This document shows positions 8,219-17,386 of a stretch of 64,000 bases of DNA, piece after piece. Source of the DNA: Megasphaera cerevisiae DSM 20462 (GTDB lineage Bacteria > Bacillota > Negativicutes > Veillonellales > Megasphaeraceae); the NCBI RefSeq assembly GCF_001045675.1, contig NZ_LEKT01000003.1:1-64000 (forward strand). Reading direction: 5' to 3'. The notes beneath the pieces were generated by a model. The model ran no database searches. It was not told the origin of the DNA and saw only the letters and a program-made list of their open reading frames with translations. The position numbers and the translations under genes are program-made. Positions within the stretch are counted from its first letter, which is position 1. Each line of letters begins with the position of its first letter.

Positions 8219-9319
8219 ATGAAAAAGAAAATACTCGTTTTAGCGGCTGCTGTAGCAGCCTGTGCTACGTCCTTTGCCTTTGCAACACCGTAGACACAGT
8301 GGGAAAAAGGACAGTGGCAGGTCGATCTTGGAGCATGGAATCCCAAGGCCGATGTGGATGAAGGAAATTTTGTAGGTGGGTCAGGAGATAGCAGCACCGA
8401 CTCTAAGTGGAATTTCCAGGGCGGTTTGTCATATGGCTTGACAGATAAATGGGCCGTACAGTATAGCTATTATGGTTTAAAAACAGATGCTGATGGGGAA
8501 AAGGCTACTGATGGGAATGAAAACGAAGTCAATCTCGTATATTCTCTCAATAAGAATTTTGCCGTCTATGGAGGCTGGAACCGTATTCAGAATAAGCTTC
8601 CCAATTATGATGACTATTCACAAACAAACAATATTGCACAAATTGGTGTTATTGCCAAGGCCCCGCTGGCTAATAAACTCGATGTGTATGCTAAGGGCGC
8701 TCTTGGCACGAAAAGCACGTCTATTTGGGAAGCCGGTTTAGGATATACTGTGACTCCTGATCTTGATATTAATGCAGGCTACAGGTATGTCAATACGAAA
8801 TTGGCAGATAAGGGCGATTTAGATGGACTGAAGGATGATGCCAATATTACGTATAAGGGATTTATTGCAGGGCTTTCTTACCGTTTTGGCGGCGGTCATA
8901 AAGAAGTTTCTGCTCCAGAACCAGTATATACGCCGGAACCCGCTCCGACACCTGTTGTAACACCGGCGCCGGTTCAGAAAAAAGATTATTATCGTGAAAG
9001 CATACATTTCGGATTTGATGAAGATCATCCGCTGGCGGCTGAACAGGCTAAACTGGATCATTTTGTGCAGGTTGCTAAGGAAAATCCGCAGGATACCTTT
9101 AAGCTGGTTGGGAATACGGATGCTAAGGGATCACATGAATACAACGATGCTCTTTCTCAGCGGCGTGTGGATAATGTGGCTGGTTACGCAGAAAATCAAG
9201 GCGTGCCGGCATCTCAGATGCAGCTGGACTATAAAGGGAAAACAGATCCGGTCAGCACAAACGATACGGATCAGGGCCGTGCGGACAATCGCCGCGTAGA
9301 TATCTGGCAAAATAAATAA
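8219..9319 (+). pseudogene. OmpA-family outer-membrane protein with in-frame amber codon 25
   Basis: The 366-residue frame begins with a signal peptide (MKKKILVLAAAVAA to SFAFATP). An in-frame TAG at 8291-8293 then interrupts it, just at the expected signal-peptide cleavage site. The remaining 342 codons are open: an eight-strand-type OmpA beta-barrel, a Pro-rich linker (PEPVYTPEPAPTP), and a C-terminal OmpA domain (IHFGFDEDHPLA, NTDAKGSHEYN, RADNRRVDIW) that binds peptidoglycan. The next in-frame ATG (8354) would lack a signal peptide. CAG to TAG is one transition, so recent inactivation or a sequencing error is likeliest. It is not a selenocysteine (UGA) case. Confidence 0.75.
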
Positions 9320-9360
9320 GTTTTCGTATGGTTTGCTTGTCAATTTTTATGTGTTGTAAA

Positions 9361-9389
9361 TTGACGCAGACAAGAAAAAAATGTATAAT
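9361..9389 (+). promoter_or_regulatory. Sigma-70 promoter before peptide-binding lipoprotein gene
   Basis: TTGACG (9361-9366) and TATAAT (9384-9389) are separated by exactly 17 bases. The predicted start, about 9396, lies immediately before the hairpin and T-run at 9398-9432. Confidence 0.75.
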
Positions 9390-9397
9390 TACACTAT

Positions 9398-9432
9398 GCG
9401 ATGACGCAAGCTTGCGTCATCGCGTTTTTTTT
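9398..9432 (+). terminator. Terminator-type hairpin directly after a promoter
   Basis: A 26-base perfect palindrome (13-bp arms, 9398-9423) is followed by eight T from 9425. It may terminate the OmpA-like transcript, yet it also begins within a few bases of the start site predicted from the promoter at 9361-9389. It would then be the 5' end of the next transcript. Confidence 0.8.
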
Positions 9433-9479
9433 ATTGAATAGAGAATAAATTAGACAAAGAAGATCAGGGGGGATCAGGT

Positions 9480-11093
9480 GTGGGGGTATTGCATTGGATA
9501 CATAAACGGAAAGGTTTGATTTTAGGACTGACACTGATACTGGGAGCCGCTGTACTGAGCGGATGTGGCAATGGCGCAAGTAATAAAAAGGATACGCTGA
9601 CAATTGGGATGACGAATGCGCCGGAATCCTTCAATCCGTTATTTAATCCGGGGACGGCAGGGCAATTTACCGCTCGTTTTATGTACGACACGTTATTGGG
9701 GATGCCGGAGCCAAATAAATTTACGCCCCATTTAGCAGATAGCTTTGAAACTCAGGATAATCAAATATTTACTATTAAGCTGAATCCGAAAGCGAAATGG
9801 ACTGACGGACGGTCTGTGACGGCAGACGATGTTGTTTTTACGCTGAATATAATTGCCAACCCTAAAGTAGAGACTTCCAAGGGGCGCTATATTATGATGC
9901 TGGAGGGGTTGAATAATGTAGGTAAACTGGAACAGGGAACGGAGATTCCCGGATTGAGGGCAATTGATGAACATACAGTCGTACTGCGGACTAAGCGTCC
10001 TGTTGACCCTAATTATATCAAGAGCTTATTGGGACTGGAAGTATATATTATTCCCAAGCATATATTTGAAAAAATAGATCCGGCTAATATTTCCCAGTCG
10101 GAGGCAGCAATGAAGCCTGCTGTCACCAGCGGCGCGTATACCTTTGTTGATTATAAAACTAATGATCATGTGGAATTTGCTGCGAATCCGGAGTATTATA
10201 AGGGAGCGCCAAAATTAAAAAAAATATTTATACGAATTATGAATGGTACGAATCTGGTAACGGAACTAAAGTCGGGAAATGTACAAATGGCAGCTTCCGG
10301 TGGAATTGGTACCGTTCCCATCAAGGATTTGGATATATTAAAGAAGGATCCTAATCTGCAGGTCAGAACTGCACCGCAGTTTGGCGGACAATATCTGGAA
10401 ATTAATAACAGCAATCCGGCTTTTAATACACAGTTCCGCCGTGCTGTTACGATGGCAATTAACCGGAAACGTATTGTTGACGATTTGTATAAAGGCGCGG
10501 CTCATATCGTACCTACTATTTATTCAGTTGCCAGTCCGGCGTATGATAAAAGTGTAGATCCTCTCCCCTATGATCCGGAAAAAGCTAAACAGGAATTATT
10601 GGCATCCGGGTTTGATGTATCAAAAGAAATTACGTTGCAGGTTCCGATTGGCAATGTATTGCGTGAACAATCGGCTGATTTGATCCAGCAGGATTTGCAG
10701 GCTATTGGATTGACTGTCAAACAAGAAAAGCTTGATTTCCCGACAATTTTAGCTAATGGCCGCAAGGGAAATTATGAAATGATGCTTTTTGGATATTCAT
10801 TGACGGTAGACCCTGATTATAGTGCTTATTTTATACCCGGCAGCGGCAATAATATCAGTCATACAGATGATGACGCATTGACAGGAATGCTAAAACAAGC
10901 TGCGTCACTGCCGTCAACAGAGCAGAGGAATGTTGTGTATAGCGAAATTCAAAAATACATGAGAGATAATCAGTTTGTCACATCACTATATGTTCCTGAT
11001 GATATCCATGTACAAAGTAAAAATCTTAAAGGTGGGATTAGCGATTTTTGGGAAGGTTCGTTAGATGCTATTCAAGATTGGCATTTTGAATAG
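9480..11093 (+). CDS. Peptide/nickel ABC-type substrate-binding lipoprotein
   Basis: A 537-residue extracytoplasmic binding protein of the SBP_bac_5 (OppA/DppA) family. It starts with GTG at 9480 behind AGGGGGGATCAG and has a lipoprotein signal ending in the lipobox LSGC near residue 29, so it is membrane-anchored. Family features include the AKWTDGRSVTADDVVFTL segment and the RRAVTMAINRKRIV helix that lines the ligand site. The binding protein would deliver oligopeptides or a similar ligand to an ABC permease, but no permease or ATPase gene is adjacent. It is followed by its own terminator and then an M20 amidohydrolase. Confidence 0.88.
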   Translation: MGVLHWIHKRKGLILGLTLILGAAVLSGCGNGASNKKDTLTIGMTNAPESFNPLFNPGTAGQFTARFMYDTLLGMPEPNKFTPHLADSFETQDNQIFTIKLNPKAKWTDGRSVTADDVVFTLNIIANPKVETSKGRYIMMLEGLNNVGKLEQGTEIPGLRAIDEHTVVLRTKRPVDPNYIKSLLGLEVYIIPKHIFEKIDPANISQSEAAMKPAVTSGAYTFVDYKTNDHVEFAANPEYYKGAPKLKKIFIRIMNGTNLVTELKSGNVQMAASGGIGTVPIKDLDILKKDPNLQVRTAPQFGGQYLEINNSNPAFNTQFRRAVTMAINRKRIVDDLYKGAAHIVPTIYSVASPAYDKSVDPLPYDPEKAKQELLASGFDVSKEITLQVPIGNVLREQSADLIQQDLQAIGLTVKQEKLDFPTILANGRKGNYEMMLFGYSLTVDPDYSAYFIPGSGNNISHTDDDALTGMLKQAASLPSTEQRNVVYSEIQKYMRDNQFVTSLYVPDDIHVQSKNLKGGISDFWEGSLDAIQDWHFE

Positions 11094-11106
11094 CCGATAA
11101 AGTATC

Positions 11107-11144
11107 AGCCCTCTTTATGGGAATGGGGATAAGGAGGGCTTTTG
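11107..11144 (+). terminator. Terminator after binding-protein gene
   Basis: AGCCCTC (11107-11113) pairs with GAGGGCT (11134-11140), followed by TTTT. Confidence 0.8.
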
Positions 11145-11234
11145 CCTAAGCGGTTTTTATGCTTAACATAACAGAATAAAAGTTGAAAAAACAGGCTACA
11201 GGGATCAAAATATGGAATAGAAGGTGTAGTTTAT

Positions 11235-12338
11235 ATGTTAAGAGTACAAGAACATTACGAATATTTACATACGATTCCGGAAGCGGGATTACAGGAATAC
11301 AAGACAGCCGCCTATGTAGCGGATCAATTAGAGCAGGCCGGCTTCTCAGTACAGCGTGGTGTTAACGGCTCTACCGGTGTCGTTGGCGTGTATGACAGTG
11401 GTCTGCCCGGACCGGTATTGGGAATTAGGGCAGACATGGATGCCCTGACGCACCATATTCAAGGAAAAACAGTGCAGCGACACACTTGCGGCCATGATGG
11501 ACATTGCGCGATGCTGCTGGCTGCTGCTGAAGCATCTTTGCAAAAGCGATTGGTACATAAGGGCAAACTAAAGATCATATTTCAACCAGCTGAAGAATTA
11601 GGCATAGGAGCCAAACTGATGGTTGAAGGCGGCGTCGTGGATGATGTAAACATTTTGTTGGGAATGCATGTTCGTCCAATTCAAGAGTGCCGTAAGGGAG
11701 AAGTAATTCAAGCCATGCTTTATTCGGCATCGGCCAAAATCACTGCAGTCATACATGGTATGCAGGCGCATGGAGCCCGGCCTCATTTAGGGATTAATGC
11801 CATTGATGGGGCCGTAGCGGCTGTCAGTGCAGTGAATGCGATACATATGGATCCATCTGTATCGTTTAGTGCTAAATGTACCCGATTTCTTGCGGATTCC
11901 GGTGTGACAAATGCGATTCCCGGTGAAGCGGCAATTGTTTTTGATATCAGGGCCCAATATAATGAGATTATGAAAGAGCTGCGGGGAAAAATGATACAGG
12001 CTATTCAAGCTGGTGCCGCTACGGTTGGAGCAACTGCGGATATTGATATATCGGAAGGCTGCCCGGCAGCTGAACTGGATCCGGATATCACAAAACGGCT
12101 GGGCTGTATTATTACTGACACGTTGGGAGAGAAAGCTTGTAAACCGCCGATGACAACACCTGGCGGAGAAGATTTTTTCTGGTATGTCATTAAAAGGCCT
12201 CGGATCAAAGCTGGTTTTACTGGTTTGGGGGTAGATGCGCAGCCGGGACTTCATCATCCCGATATGCATTTCGACGTGCCGTCTTTGGAAAATGGGGTTC
12301 GTATTCATATGGCGTCTATTGTTGAATTTCTTCAGTAA
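11235..12338 (+). CDS. M20-family amidohydrolase
   Basis: A 367-residue metallo-amidohydrolase of the hippuricase/N-acyl-amino-acid hydrolase group. Metal-binding motifs: LGIRADMDAL (about 63), HTCGHDGHCAML (about 86, with the metal-bridging Cys and His), FQPAEE (catalytic Glu, about 119) and the C-terminal PGGEDFFWY and GLHHPDMHFD. The lid domain lies between residues about 170 and 280. It hydrolyses an N-acyl or peptide amide in the cytoplasm. ATG 11235 lies downstream of AGAAGGTGTAG. The neighbouring peptide-binding lipoprotein suggests a role in peptide use, which is inferred only from proximity. Confidence 0.88.
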   Translation: MLRVQEHYEYLHTIPEAGLQEYKTAAYVADQLEQAGFSVQRGVNGSTGVVGVYDSGLPGPVLGIRADMDALTHHIQGKTVQRHTCGHDGHCAMLLAAAEASLQKRLVHKGKLKIIFQPAEELGIGAKLMVEGGVVDDVNILLGMHVRPIQECRKGEVIQAMLYSASAKITAVIHGMQAHGARPHLGINAIDGAVAAVSAVNAIHMDPSVSFSAKCTRFLADSGVTNAIPGEAAIVFDIRAQYNEIMKELRGKMIQAIQAGAATVGATADIDISEGCPAAELDPDITKRLGCIITDTLGEKACKPPMTTPGGEDFFWYVIKRPRIKAGFTGLGVDAQPGLHHPDMHFDVPSLENGVRIHMASIVEFLQ

Positions 12339-12811
12339 AATGAAGAATCCAGAAAATGCAGGTATATGCGAATGCAGCGTGTTACGTATAGTTTATGTAA
12401 AAATTCTTGAAGCTTTGTGTTTATCAAAGCCTGCAAATAAAAAGTCAGGCATAATTGAAGAACCGTATTGTCTGGAATTTATACATGACAAAAAAGCTGC
12501 CGCATAGCGTCAGTTTAGAAAATATGTTCTTTTTAATGGGGATTATTCAATAGATAGATTTTTCAAAGCCAGGAGCTTTTTGAATTAATACTTTCATTAT
12601 GACAGCCGTTCATATGGACGGTAAGTTCCAGGAGAAAAATGCCAGACCCATGCTTCATCCATTTTGCAATTTAGGTAATGAGGTAGACGAGGAACGGCAG
12701 CGAACCGCTTTACGTATCTATAAATCTATTGTAATAAGAGAAAAAAGAAAGTTATTACTGCTTTCATTTATAAAAAGAGAAAAAACGTGGAGAGAAACAA
12801 CGGCAAAACGC
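12339..12811. other. Long intergenic region without a supported gene
   Basis: About 470 bases hold only short frames with no ribosome binding site or recognisable family, for instance a 55-codon stretch continuing past the amidohydrolase in another frame and an 82-codon frame from 12599. A weak AGCTTTG/CAAAGCC hairpin around 12409-12430 lacks a T-run. I see nothing definite before the SRP RNA promoter. Confidence 0.5.
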
Positions 12812-12840
12812 TTGATAAATTTTCATTTTTACGCTATAAT
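12812..12840 (+). promoter_or_regulatory. Strong promoter for SRP RNA
   Basis: TTGATA (12812-12817), a 17-base spacer and a perfect TATAAT (12835-12840). Confidence 0.85.
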
Positions 12841-12847
12841 TACATAG

Positions 12848-13000
12848 CTAACTTAAAGAGAGTACTGGTGTGTGGTAACCCATTGGGGCTTGTGCAATGG
12901 GAACCTGTGAACCTCGTCAGGTCCGAAAGGAAGCAGCGATAAATAGATCTTTCCATGTGCCACGAGGAAACCTGATGGGTTATCATTCACGAGTACTTTT
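12848..13000 (+). ncRNA. ffs: Signal recognition particle RNA
   Basis: The conserved apical core is present (GTCAGGTCCGAAAGGAAGCAGC, split here: GTCAGGTCCGAAAGG then AAGCAGC, around 12916-12937). It is flanked by arms that pair: GAGTACTGGTGTG...GGTAACCCAT on the 5' side with ATGGGTTATCATTCACGAGTACT on the 3' side. The RNA is the scaffold of the particle that targets nascent membrane proteins with Ffh. The 5' extension suggests the longer Firmicute form with an Alu-like domain. Ends are approximate, taken from the promoter and the outer helix. A location directly before dnaX is common. Confidence 0.92.
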
Positions 13001-13009
13001 CGGTTGGTA

Positions 13010-13034
13010 AAAGCAGCGGTTAGCTGCTTTTTTT
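13010..13034 (+). terminator. Terminator after SRP RNA
   Basis: AAAGCAGC (13010-13017) pairs with GCTGCTTT (13023-13030), followed by T residues; it ends about 20 bases before the dnaX start. Confidence 0.85.
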
Positions 13035-13054
13035 CGTATATGGAGAGGAAGAAC

Positions 13055-15031
13055 ATGGCATATATCGCGTTATACCGTAAATGGCGGCCCAAAGGGTTTG
13101 AAGATGTTGTCGGTCAGTCATTGATTACGGAAACCTTGCAAAAAGCTATTGATACAGATAAAGTAGCCCATGCTTACCTGTTTTCCGGTCCGCGTGGGAC
13201 AGGCAAGACAAGTACAGCTAAAATATTTGCCCGGGCGATGAACTGTGTCCATGGACCAACCTCCCATCCTTGCAATCAATGTGAAGTGTGCCGCCATATC
13301 ATAAGCGGCGAATCCATGGATGTTGTGGAAATAGATGCAGCGTCCAACCGCAGTATTGAAGATATACGGACGCTTCGTGAAACGATCAAATTTATGCCGG
13401 CTGAGGGGCATAAGAAAATATATATTATTGATGAAGTGCATATGCTGACGACAGAAGCCTTCAATGCCTTGTTAAAAACACTGGAAGAACCGCCGTCCCA
13501 TGTTATTTTTATTTTGGCAACAACTGAACCGGAACGAATTCCGATGACGATTTTGTCCCGATGCCAGCGATATGAATTTCGTCGTATTACCAGTGGGGAT
13601 ATTGCTAAACGGCTTTTGTACGTAGCTGAGCAGGAACATATTGATCTTACGAAGGGGGCCGCGCATATTCTGGCGGTCCAGGCTGACGGCGGTATGCGTG
13701 ATGCTTTGAGTATGCTGGATCAATGTGTAAGCAACGCAGAAGGAACGATTGATGAGGCGCTGATTCGCAATTTGTTGGGTTTGATTGGCCGGGACTGGCT
13801 TTTTTCCTTGTCCGGCGCCGTCTTTGCAGGAAAAGGCGACGTCGTTATTAAGGATATTGACGATATCATTCGTATGGGGAAGGAACCGTTGGTTATTTTG
13901 ACGGAAATATTGGAGCATTTACGGGCAATTATGCTGTATCAGGCGGCCCCTCATTCCGATACGTTAGCGGCGTATCATGATTGCATGAAGGAATTGGCAG
14001 CACAGGCGAAAAAGAGTACGCCACAGCGTGTATTTGCTGTTTTGACGGTGCTGCAACAGGCACTGCTTTCAGCAAAAACTTCACCGTCTCCACGTATTGC
14101 CGTAGAAATGGGGCTTCTCATGGCCAGCCGGGCAACGGAAGGCAGCGCAACGTCAGGGAAGACAGCCGTGTGTACGGTTCCTGACACTATTTTAGAACGG
14201 CTGACACGACTGGAGCAGTGGGCAGCACGGGAAAGCTCGACGGAATTGGTTGTGCAAAAATCAGCGGAGACTGTTTCTATACCGGCAGAAGACGAACCAA
14301 GTGGAAACTTTTCAGGGGAATCCATCCCTTTTCCGGAGGAGGAAGCCGCTTTTTCTGTCTCTTCTTCAACTGCCGGAACTGTATCTGCTCAGGAAGTGTC
14401 ATTGCCGGCGACGGCTGTTCAAAAAAAAATCAAGACCTCAATACCGGAGCCGCAGACCGCTATGCAAAGGACACCGACAGATGCCGCGCAAGCGCCATCT
14501 GATAGCGCTTCAGTTGCAGTCAGCCAATATCAGGATATATGGGATAAGATGTGTCAGGTTCTGGATAAGGAGAAAAAGAAGGCCGTTCTTTCCTGTATTC
14601 GCAATGGCCGTGTAGTATATATTGGCGAGGGAGAGGTCATAGTATCGTTTAAAACCGCATTTATGGTCAAGCGGGCTAACCGGGAAGATTATTTTAAATG
14701 TGTTGATGCGGCGTTAAATACTGTTCTGTGTGGCAGGTATCATATGCGCAGCTATCAGGAGGGAGATGCCGAGCTTTCCTCATACGAAAAAAAAAACAAT
14801 AACCTTACGATAGACGATCCCCTGCCGCCGCAAGAGATTTTGCCGTCTACGGTACCTGTAACTGAAAAAACGGTTGTAGCAGCGCCTGAGGACTCACGGA
14901 AGAATTTACAGGAGAGCGCGATTTTACAGCCGATTTCACTGGAAGAGATATCCTCAGAAGAACGAGCTGTTCTGGAACCATTGCTCAAAACGGTCGGAGA
15001 TTGTAATATATACATAGAACATAAAAATTGA
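13055..15031 (+). CDS. dnaX: DNA polymerase III subunits gamma and tau
   Basis: A 658-residue clamp-loader ATPase. ATG 13055 follows GGAGAGG and begins the canonical MAYIALYRKWRPKGFEDVVGQ; frames upstream of it run through the SRP terminator. Walker A is GPRGTGKTS (about residue 45), the zinc module has four cysteines (CVHGPTSHPCNQCEVC, 60-80), Walker B is IIDEVHML and the sensor/arginine-finger motif is TILSRCQRYEF. The C-terminal third is a low-complexity linker plus a tau-like domain. Two long A-tracts (nine A at 14421-14429, ten A at 14787-14796) lie in the linker region and could cause slippage. The ybaB start follows 22 bases after the stop. Confidence 0.97.
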   Translation: MAYIALYRKWRPKGFEDVVGQSLITETLQKAIDTDKVAHAYLFSGPRGTGKTSTAKIFARAMNCVHGPTSHPCNQCEVCRHIISGESMDVVEIDAASNRSIEDIRTLRETIKFMPAEGHKKIYIIDEVHMLTTEAFNALLKTLEEPPSHVIFILATTEPERIPMTILSRCQRYEFRRITSGDIAKRLLYVAEQEHIDLTKGAAHILAVQADGGMRDALSMLDQCVSNAEGTIDEALIRNLLGLIGRDWLFSLSGAVFAGKGDVVIKDIDDIIRMGKEPLVILTEILEHLRAIMLYQAAPHSDTLAAYHDCMKELAAQAKKSTPQRVFAVLTVLQQALLSAKTSPSPRIAVEMGLLMASRATEGSATSGKTAVCTVPDTILERLTRLEQWAARESSTELVVQKSAETVSIPAEDEPSGNFSGESIPFPEEEAAFSVSSSTAGTVSAQEVSLPATAVQKKIKTSIPEPQTAMQRTPTDAAQAPSDSASVAVSQYQDIWDKMCQVLDKEKKKAVLSCIRNGRVVYIGEGEVIVSFKTAFMVKRANREDYFKCVDAALNTVLCGRYHMRSYQEGDAELSSYEKKNNNLTIDDPLPPQEILPSTVPVTEKTVVAAPEDSRKNLQESAILQPISLEEISSEERAVLEPLLKTVGDCNIYIEHKN

Positions 15032-15053
15032 TTTTAAAACAGGAGGAATTCAC

Positions 15054-15371
15054 ATGTTTGGTGGAAATATGCAAGGTATGATGAAGAAAGTGCAAAAAAT
15101 GCAAAAGGAAATGAAAAAGCTGCAGGATGAATTAAAACAACGTACTGTAGAAGCGACAGTGGGCGGCGGGGCATTGACTATTGTGATGAGTGGTGAAAAA
15201 AATGTGGAAAGCGTTCATATTGATCCCAGCATCATTGATCCGGAGGATGCTGAAATGTTGGAGGACCTTGTTGTCGCAGCTGTTAATGAGGCCAATAAGA
15301 AGGTAGATGAAATGATGGCGCAGGAAATGGGGAAAATTACGGGTGGTATGAACCTTCCGGGGATGTTTTAA
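15054..15371 (+). CDS. YbaB/EbfC nucleoid-associated protein
   Basis: A 105-residue protein with the family hallmarks: a Met/Lys/Gln-rich N-terminal coiled helix (MQGMMKKVQKMQKEMKKLQ), the central ATVGGGALTIVMSGEKNVESVHID strand region and LVVAAVNEANKKV. It forms a dimeric DNA-binding clamp and is nearly always placed between dnaX and recR, as here. The ribosome binding site is AGGAGG. Its stop overlaps the recR start (TAATG). Confidence 0.95.
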   Translation: MFGGNMQGMMKKVQKMQKEMKKLQDELKQRTVEATVGGGALTIVMSGEKNVESVHIDPSIIDPEDAEMLEDLVVAAVNEANKKVDEMMAQEMGKITGGMNLPGMF

Positions 15372-15961
15372 TGGATACGCCCCTGGATACGCTGACGGAA
15401 CAATTTCGCCGTCTTCCTGGCATTGGCGTTAAAACGGCTCGTAAATTGGCATACTATATTGTCCAGCAATCTCCGGACAGAGTGGATGAATTTATTGCGG
15501 CTATTCGTAATGCTAAGGAAAATATGCATTTTTGTTCTATCTGTTTTAATCTGTCTTCTAAGGACCCGTGCCCGATATGCAGTGATGATGGACGAGATCA
15601 CTCCATCATTTGTGTAGTTGAAACCCCCCAGGATGTACAGGCTATTGAACGCAGCGGCGATTACCACGGATTATATCACGTTCTCCATGGCGCATTGTCT
15701 CCTCTGGATGGTATTGGGGTGGACGATTTGCGGATCAAGGAATTGTTGCAGCGGTTAGGAAATACTGATGTCAAAGAAGTAATTATTGCAACAGATCCCG
15801 ATGTGGAAGGTGAGGCAACTGCGCTATATCTGGCCCGGCTGTTGAAAACGGCTGGTATCCGTGTAACACGTATTGCCCGGGGGCTTCCTATGGGTGGAGA
15901 TATTGAATATGCCGACGAAGCTACGCTGGCCGGCGCGGTAGCTAACAGGCAGGAAATGTGA
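15371..15961 (+). CDS. recR: Recombination mediator RecR
   Basis: A 196-residue protein with, in order, the helix-hairpin-helix (LTEQFRRLPGIGVKTARKLAYY), the four-cysteine zinc finger (CSICFNLSSKDPCPIC, 56-71), a Toprim domain (IICVVETPQDVQAIE with the acidic ATDPDVEGEATALY) and the conserved C-terminal ARGLPMGGDIEYADE. It loads RecA with RecFO at gaps in the cytoplasm. It overlaps the ybaB stop by one base, so translation is probably coupled, and bofA follows nine bases later. Confidence 0.97.
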   Translation: MDTPLDTLTEQFRRLPGIGVKTARKLAYYIVQQSPDRVDEFIAAIRNAKENMHFCSICFNLSSKDPCPICSDDGRDHSIICVVETPQDVQAIERSGDYHGLYHVLHGALSPLDGIGVDDLRIKELLQRLGNTDVKEVIIATDPDVEGEATALYLARLLKTAGIRVTRIARGLPMGGDIEYADEATLAGAVANRQEM

Positions 15962-15970
15962 GGTACCATT

Positions 15971-16216
15971 ATGGAATATCTATGGATAGGCATTGGCATT
16001 ATTGCTTTGTTTATTTTGAATAAATTTGTATTGGCGCCCTTTCGCAGGCTGTTTGTCAACATTGTTGTAGGGTTGATTGTCTTGTATCTTGTCAATTCGT
16101 ATGGTTATTTATTTGGTTTTCATAACGTACCGATTACCTTGGTGACCGGCTTGATTATCGGTATTTTCGGACTGCCAGGAGTATTAGTTGTGACGTTATA
16201 TTATACATTTTTTTGA
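15971..16216 (+). CDS. bofA: BofA-family membrane protein
   Basis: An 81-residue protein with two to three hydrophobic segments and the BofA pattern (FRRLFVNIVVGLIVLYLVN, then VPITLVTGLIIGIFGLPGVLVV). In spore formers BofA inhibits the SpoIVFB protease during pro-sigma-K processing. In non-sporing Negativicutes it persists next to recR, where its role is unknown. The position after recR fits the usual gene order. Confidence 0.85.
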   Translation: MEYLWIGIGIIALFILNKFVLAPFRRLFVNIVVGLIVLYLVNSYGYLFGFHNVPITLVTGLIIGIFGLPGVLVVTLYYTFF

Positions 16217-16237
16217 TATACATGGAGAAGGGATAAC

Positions 16238-17362
16238 GTGAAATGGAAAAAATGGGCAGCAGCAGCCCTTACAGCCTTGTATGTTGCGGCAGTCTTAACC
16301 GGATGCGGAAACAGTGTGTCAACAAAGGTAGAGAAAGTTTCTAAATCAGAACATCCGGTGGCGCTGACCCTGGATGCCAATATTACAGCCCTCCATATGA
16401 CGAATATTGTTCCCAAGCTATCCGGTAAGCTTGTTTCCACGCCGCTTACTGTCGGACAAGAGATTAAGGCGGGTGAAGTAGTGGCACAGGTCGATTCGGC
16501 ACCGTACCAGCAAAGCGTCAGTACAGCAGAAGCTGAATTGGTTGCGGCTACCGCTGCCGGCGCCGCACCGTCTTACTCGGCACCGGTCAGCGGTGGTGGT
16601 GACAGCGGCCAGCGGGCGAAGTTGGATGTGTGGTATCAAATGGGAGCCATATCTCGCGTCGAGTACAATCAGATGATGGCGAAAGCTGCTCCGGCAGCTG
16701 TGCAGGCTCCCAGTGCTGCTCCAGCAGTGGATAGTGCCCGCATTGCGCAGCTGCAGCAGGCCGTACAGTCAGCTCGCGATATGTTGGGAAATGCTACCGT
16801 GTATTCTCCTATAGACGGACGTGTTACCGCAGTGGCAGACAATGCCTCTGTGGCGGTAGCTGGCAATGTTCTGGCTACGATACAGCAGATGACGCCGTTG
16901 GTGGCTACGTTTGCTGTTCCTGAAATGTATATCAGTGCATTGCAGGCGGCTAAGCAGAGTGGTTCTTTAACTGTATCAGTAATAGCCCCGTCCGGTGAAT
17001 CAGAAAACGGTGAACTAACATATCTTGCTTCGGCAAAAGATCCCTCGACTGGTTCATATACCGCAAAGATTACATTTAATAATGCTAAAAATTTGTTTGT
17101 TCCCGGCGAGTTTTATCATGTTCGTATTTCTACTCCCCAGGAAGTATCTCAGATTACCGTTCCTAAAACGGCAATTCGCACAAAGGACAGCGGTGATTTT
17201 GTATATATCGTCAATGAAAATGGCTTGGCAGATGCAAGGTCTGTGCTCACGGGTGATGAAGAGGATGGGCGTGTCGTCATTCTTGATGGACTTCAGGAGG
17301 GGGATAAAGTAATTAAAGACCCACCAGAATCCTTGGAAATCGGTATGAAAGTCAAGTCGTAA
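16238..17362 (+). CDS. RND/MFP-type efflux periplasmic adaptor lipoprotein
   Basis: A 374-residue membrane-fusion protein. GTG 16238 follows GAGAAGGGATAAC and opens a lipoprotein signal with lipobox LTGC (about residue 24). The barrel-sandwich (lipoyl-like) halves are visible as LVSTPLTVGQEIKAGEVVAQVDSAPYQQSV and the later ATVYSPIDGRVTAV, separated by a short Ala/Pro-rich hairpin rather than a long coiled coil. A beta-barrel domain follows, then ITVPKTAIRTKDSGDFVYIV. Such adaptors bridge inner-membrane pumps to the outer membrane. No pump gene is adjacent here, which is unusual, so it may serve a distant transporter. Confidence 0.85.
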   Translation: MKWKKWAAAALTALYVAAVLTGCGNSVSTKVEKVSKSEHPVALTLDANITALHMTNIVPKLSGKLVSTPLTVGQEIKAGEVVAQVDSAPYQQSVSTAEAELVAATAAGAAPSYSAPVSGGGDSGQRAKLDVWYQMGAISRVEYNQMMAKAAPAAVQAPSAAPAVDSARIAQLQQAVQSARDMLGNATVYSPIDGRVTAVADNASVAVAGNVLATIQQMTPLVATFAVPEMYISALQAAKQSGSLTVSVIAPSGESENGELTYLASAKDPSTGSYTAKITFNNAKNLFVPGEFYHVRISTPQEVSQITVPKTAIRTKDSGDFVYIVNENGLADARSVLTGDEEDGRVVILDGLQEGDKVIKDPPESLEIGMKVKS

Positions 17363-17386
17363 ATGGTATAAGAGTAGGTGAGTCTG

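Noticed and set aside
8291-8293. Recoding of the OmpA-like stop as selenocysteine or pyrrolysine
   Set aside because: The codon is TAG, not TGA, and nothing suggests a pyrrolysine system.
12599-12847. 82-codon frame before the SRP RNA
   Set aside because: No ribosome binding site or recognisable family, and it runs into the SRP RNA promoter.
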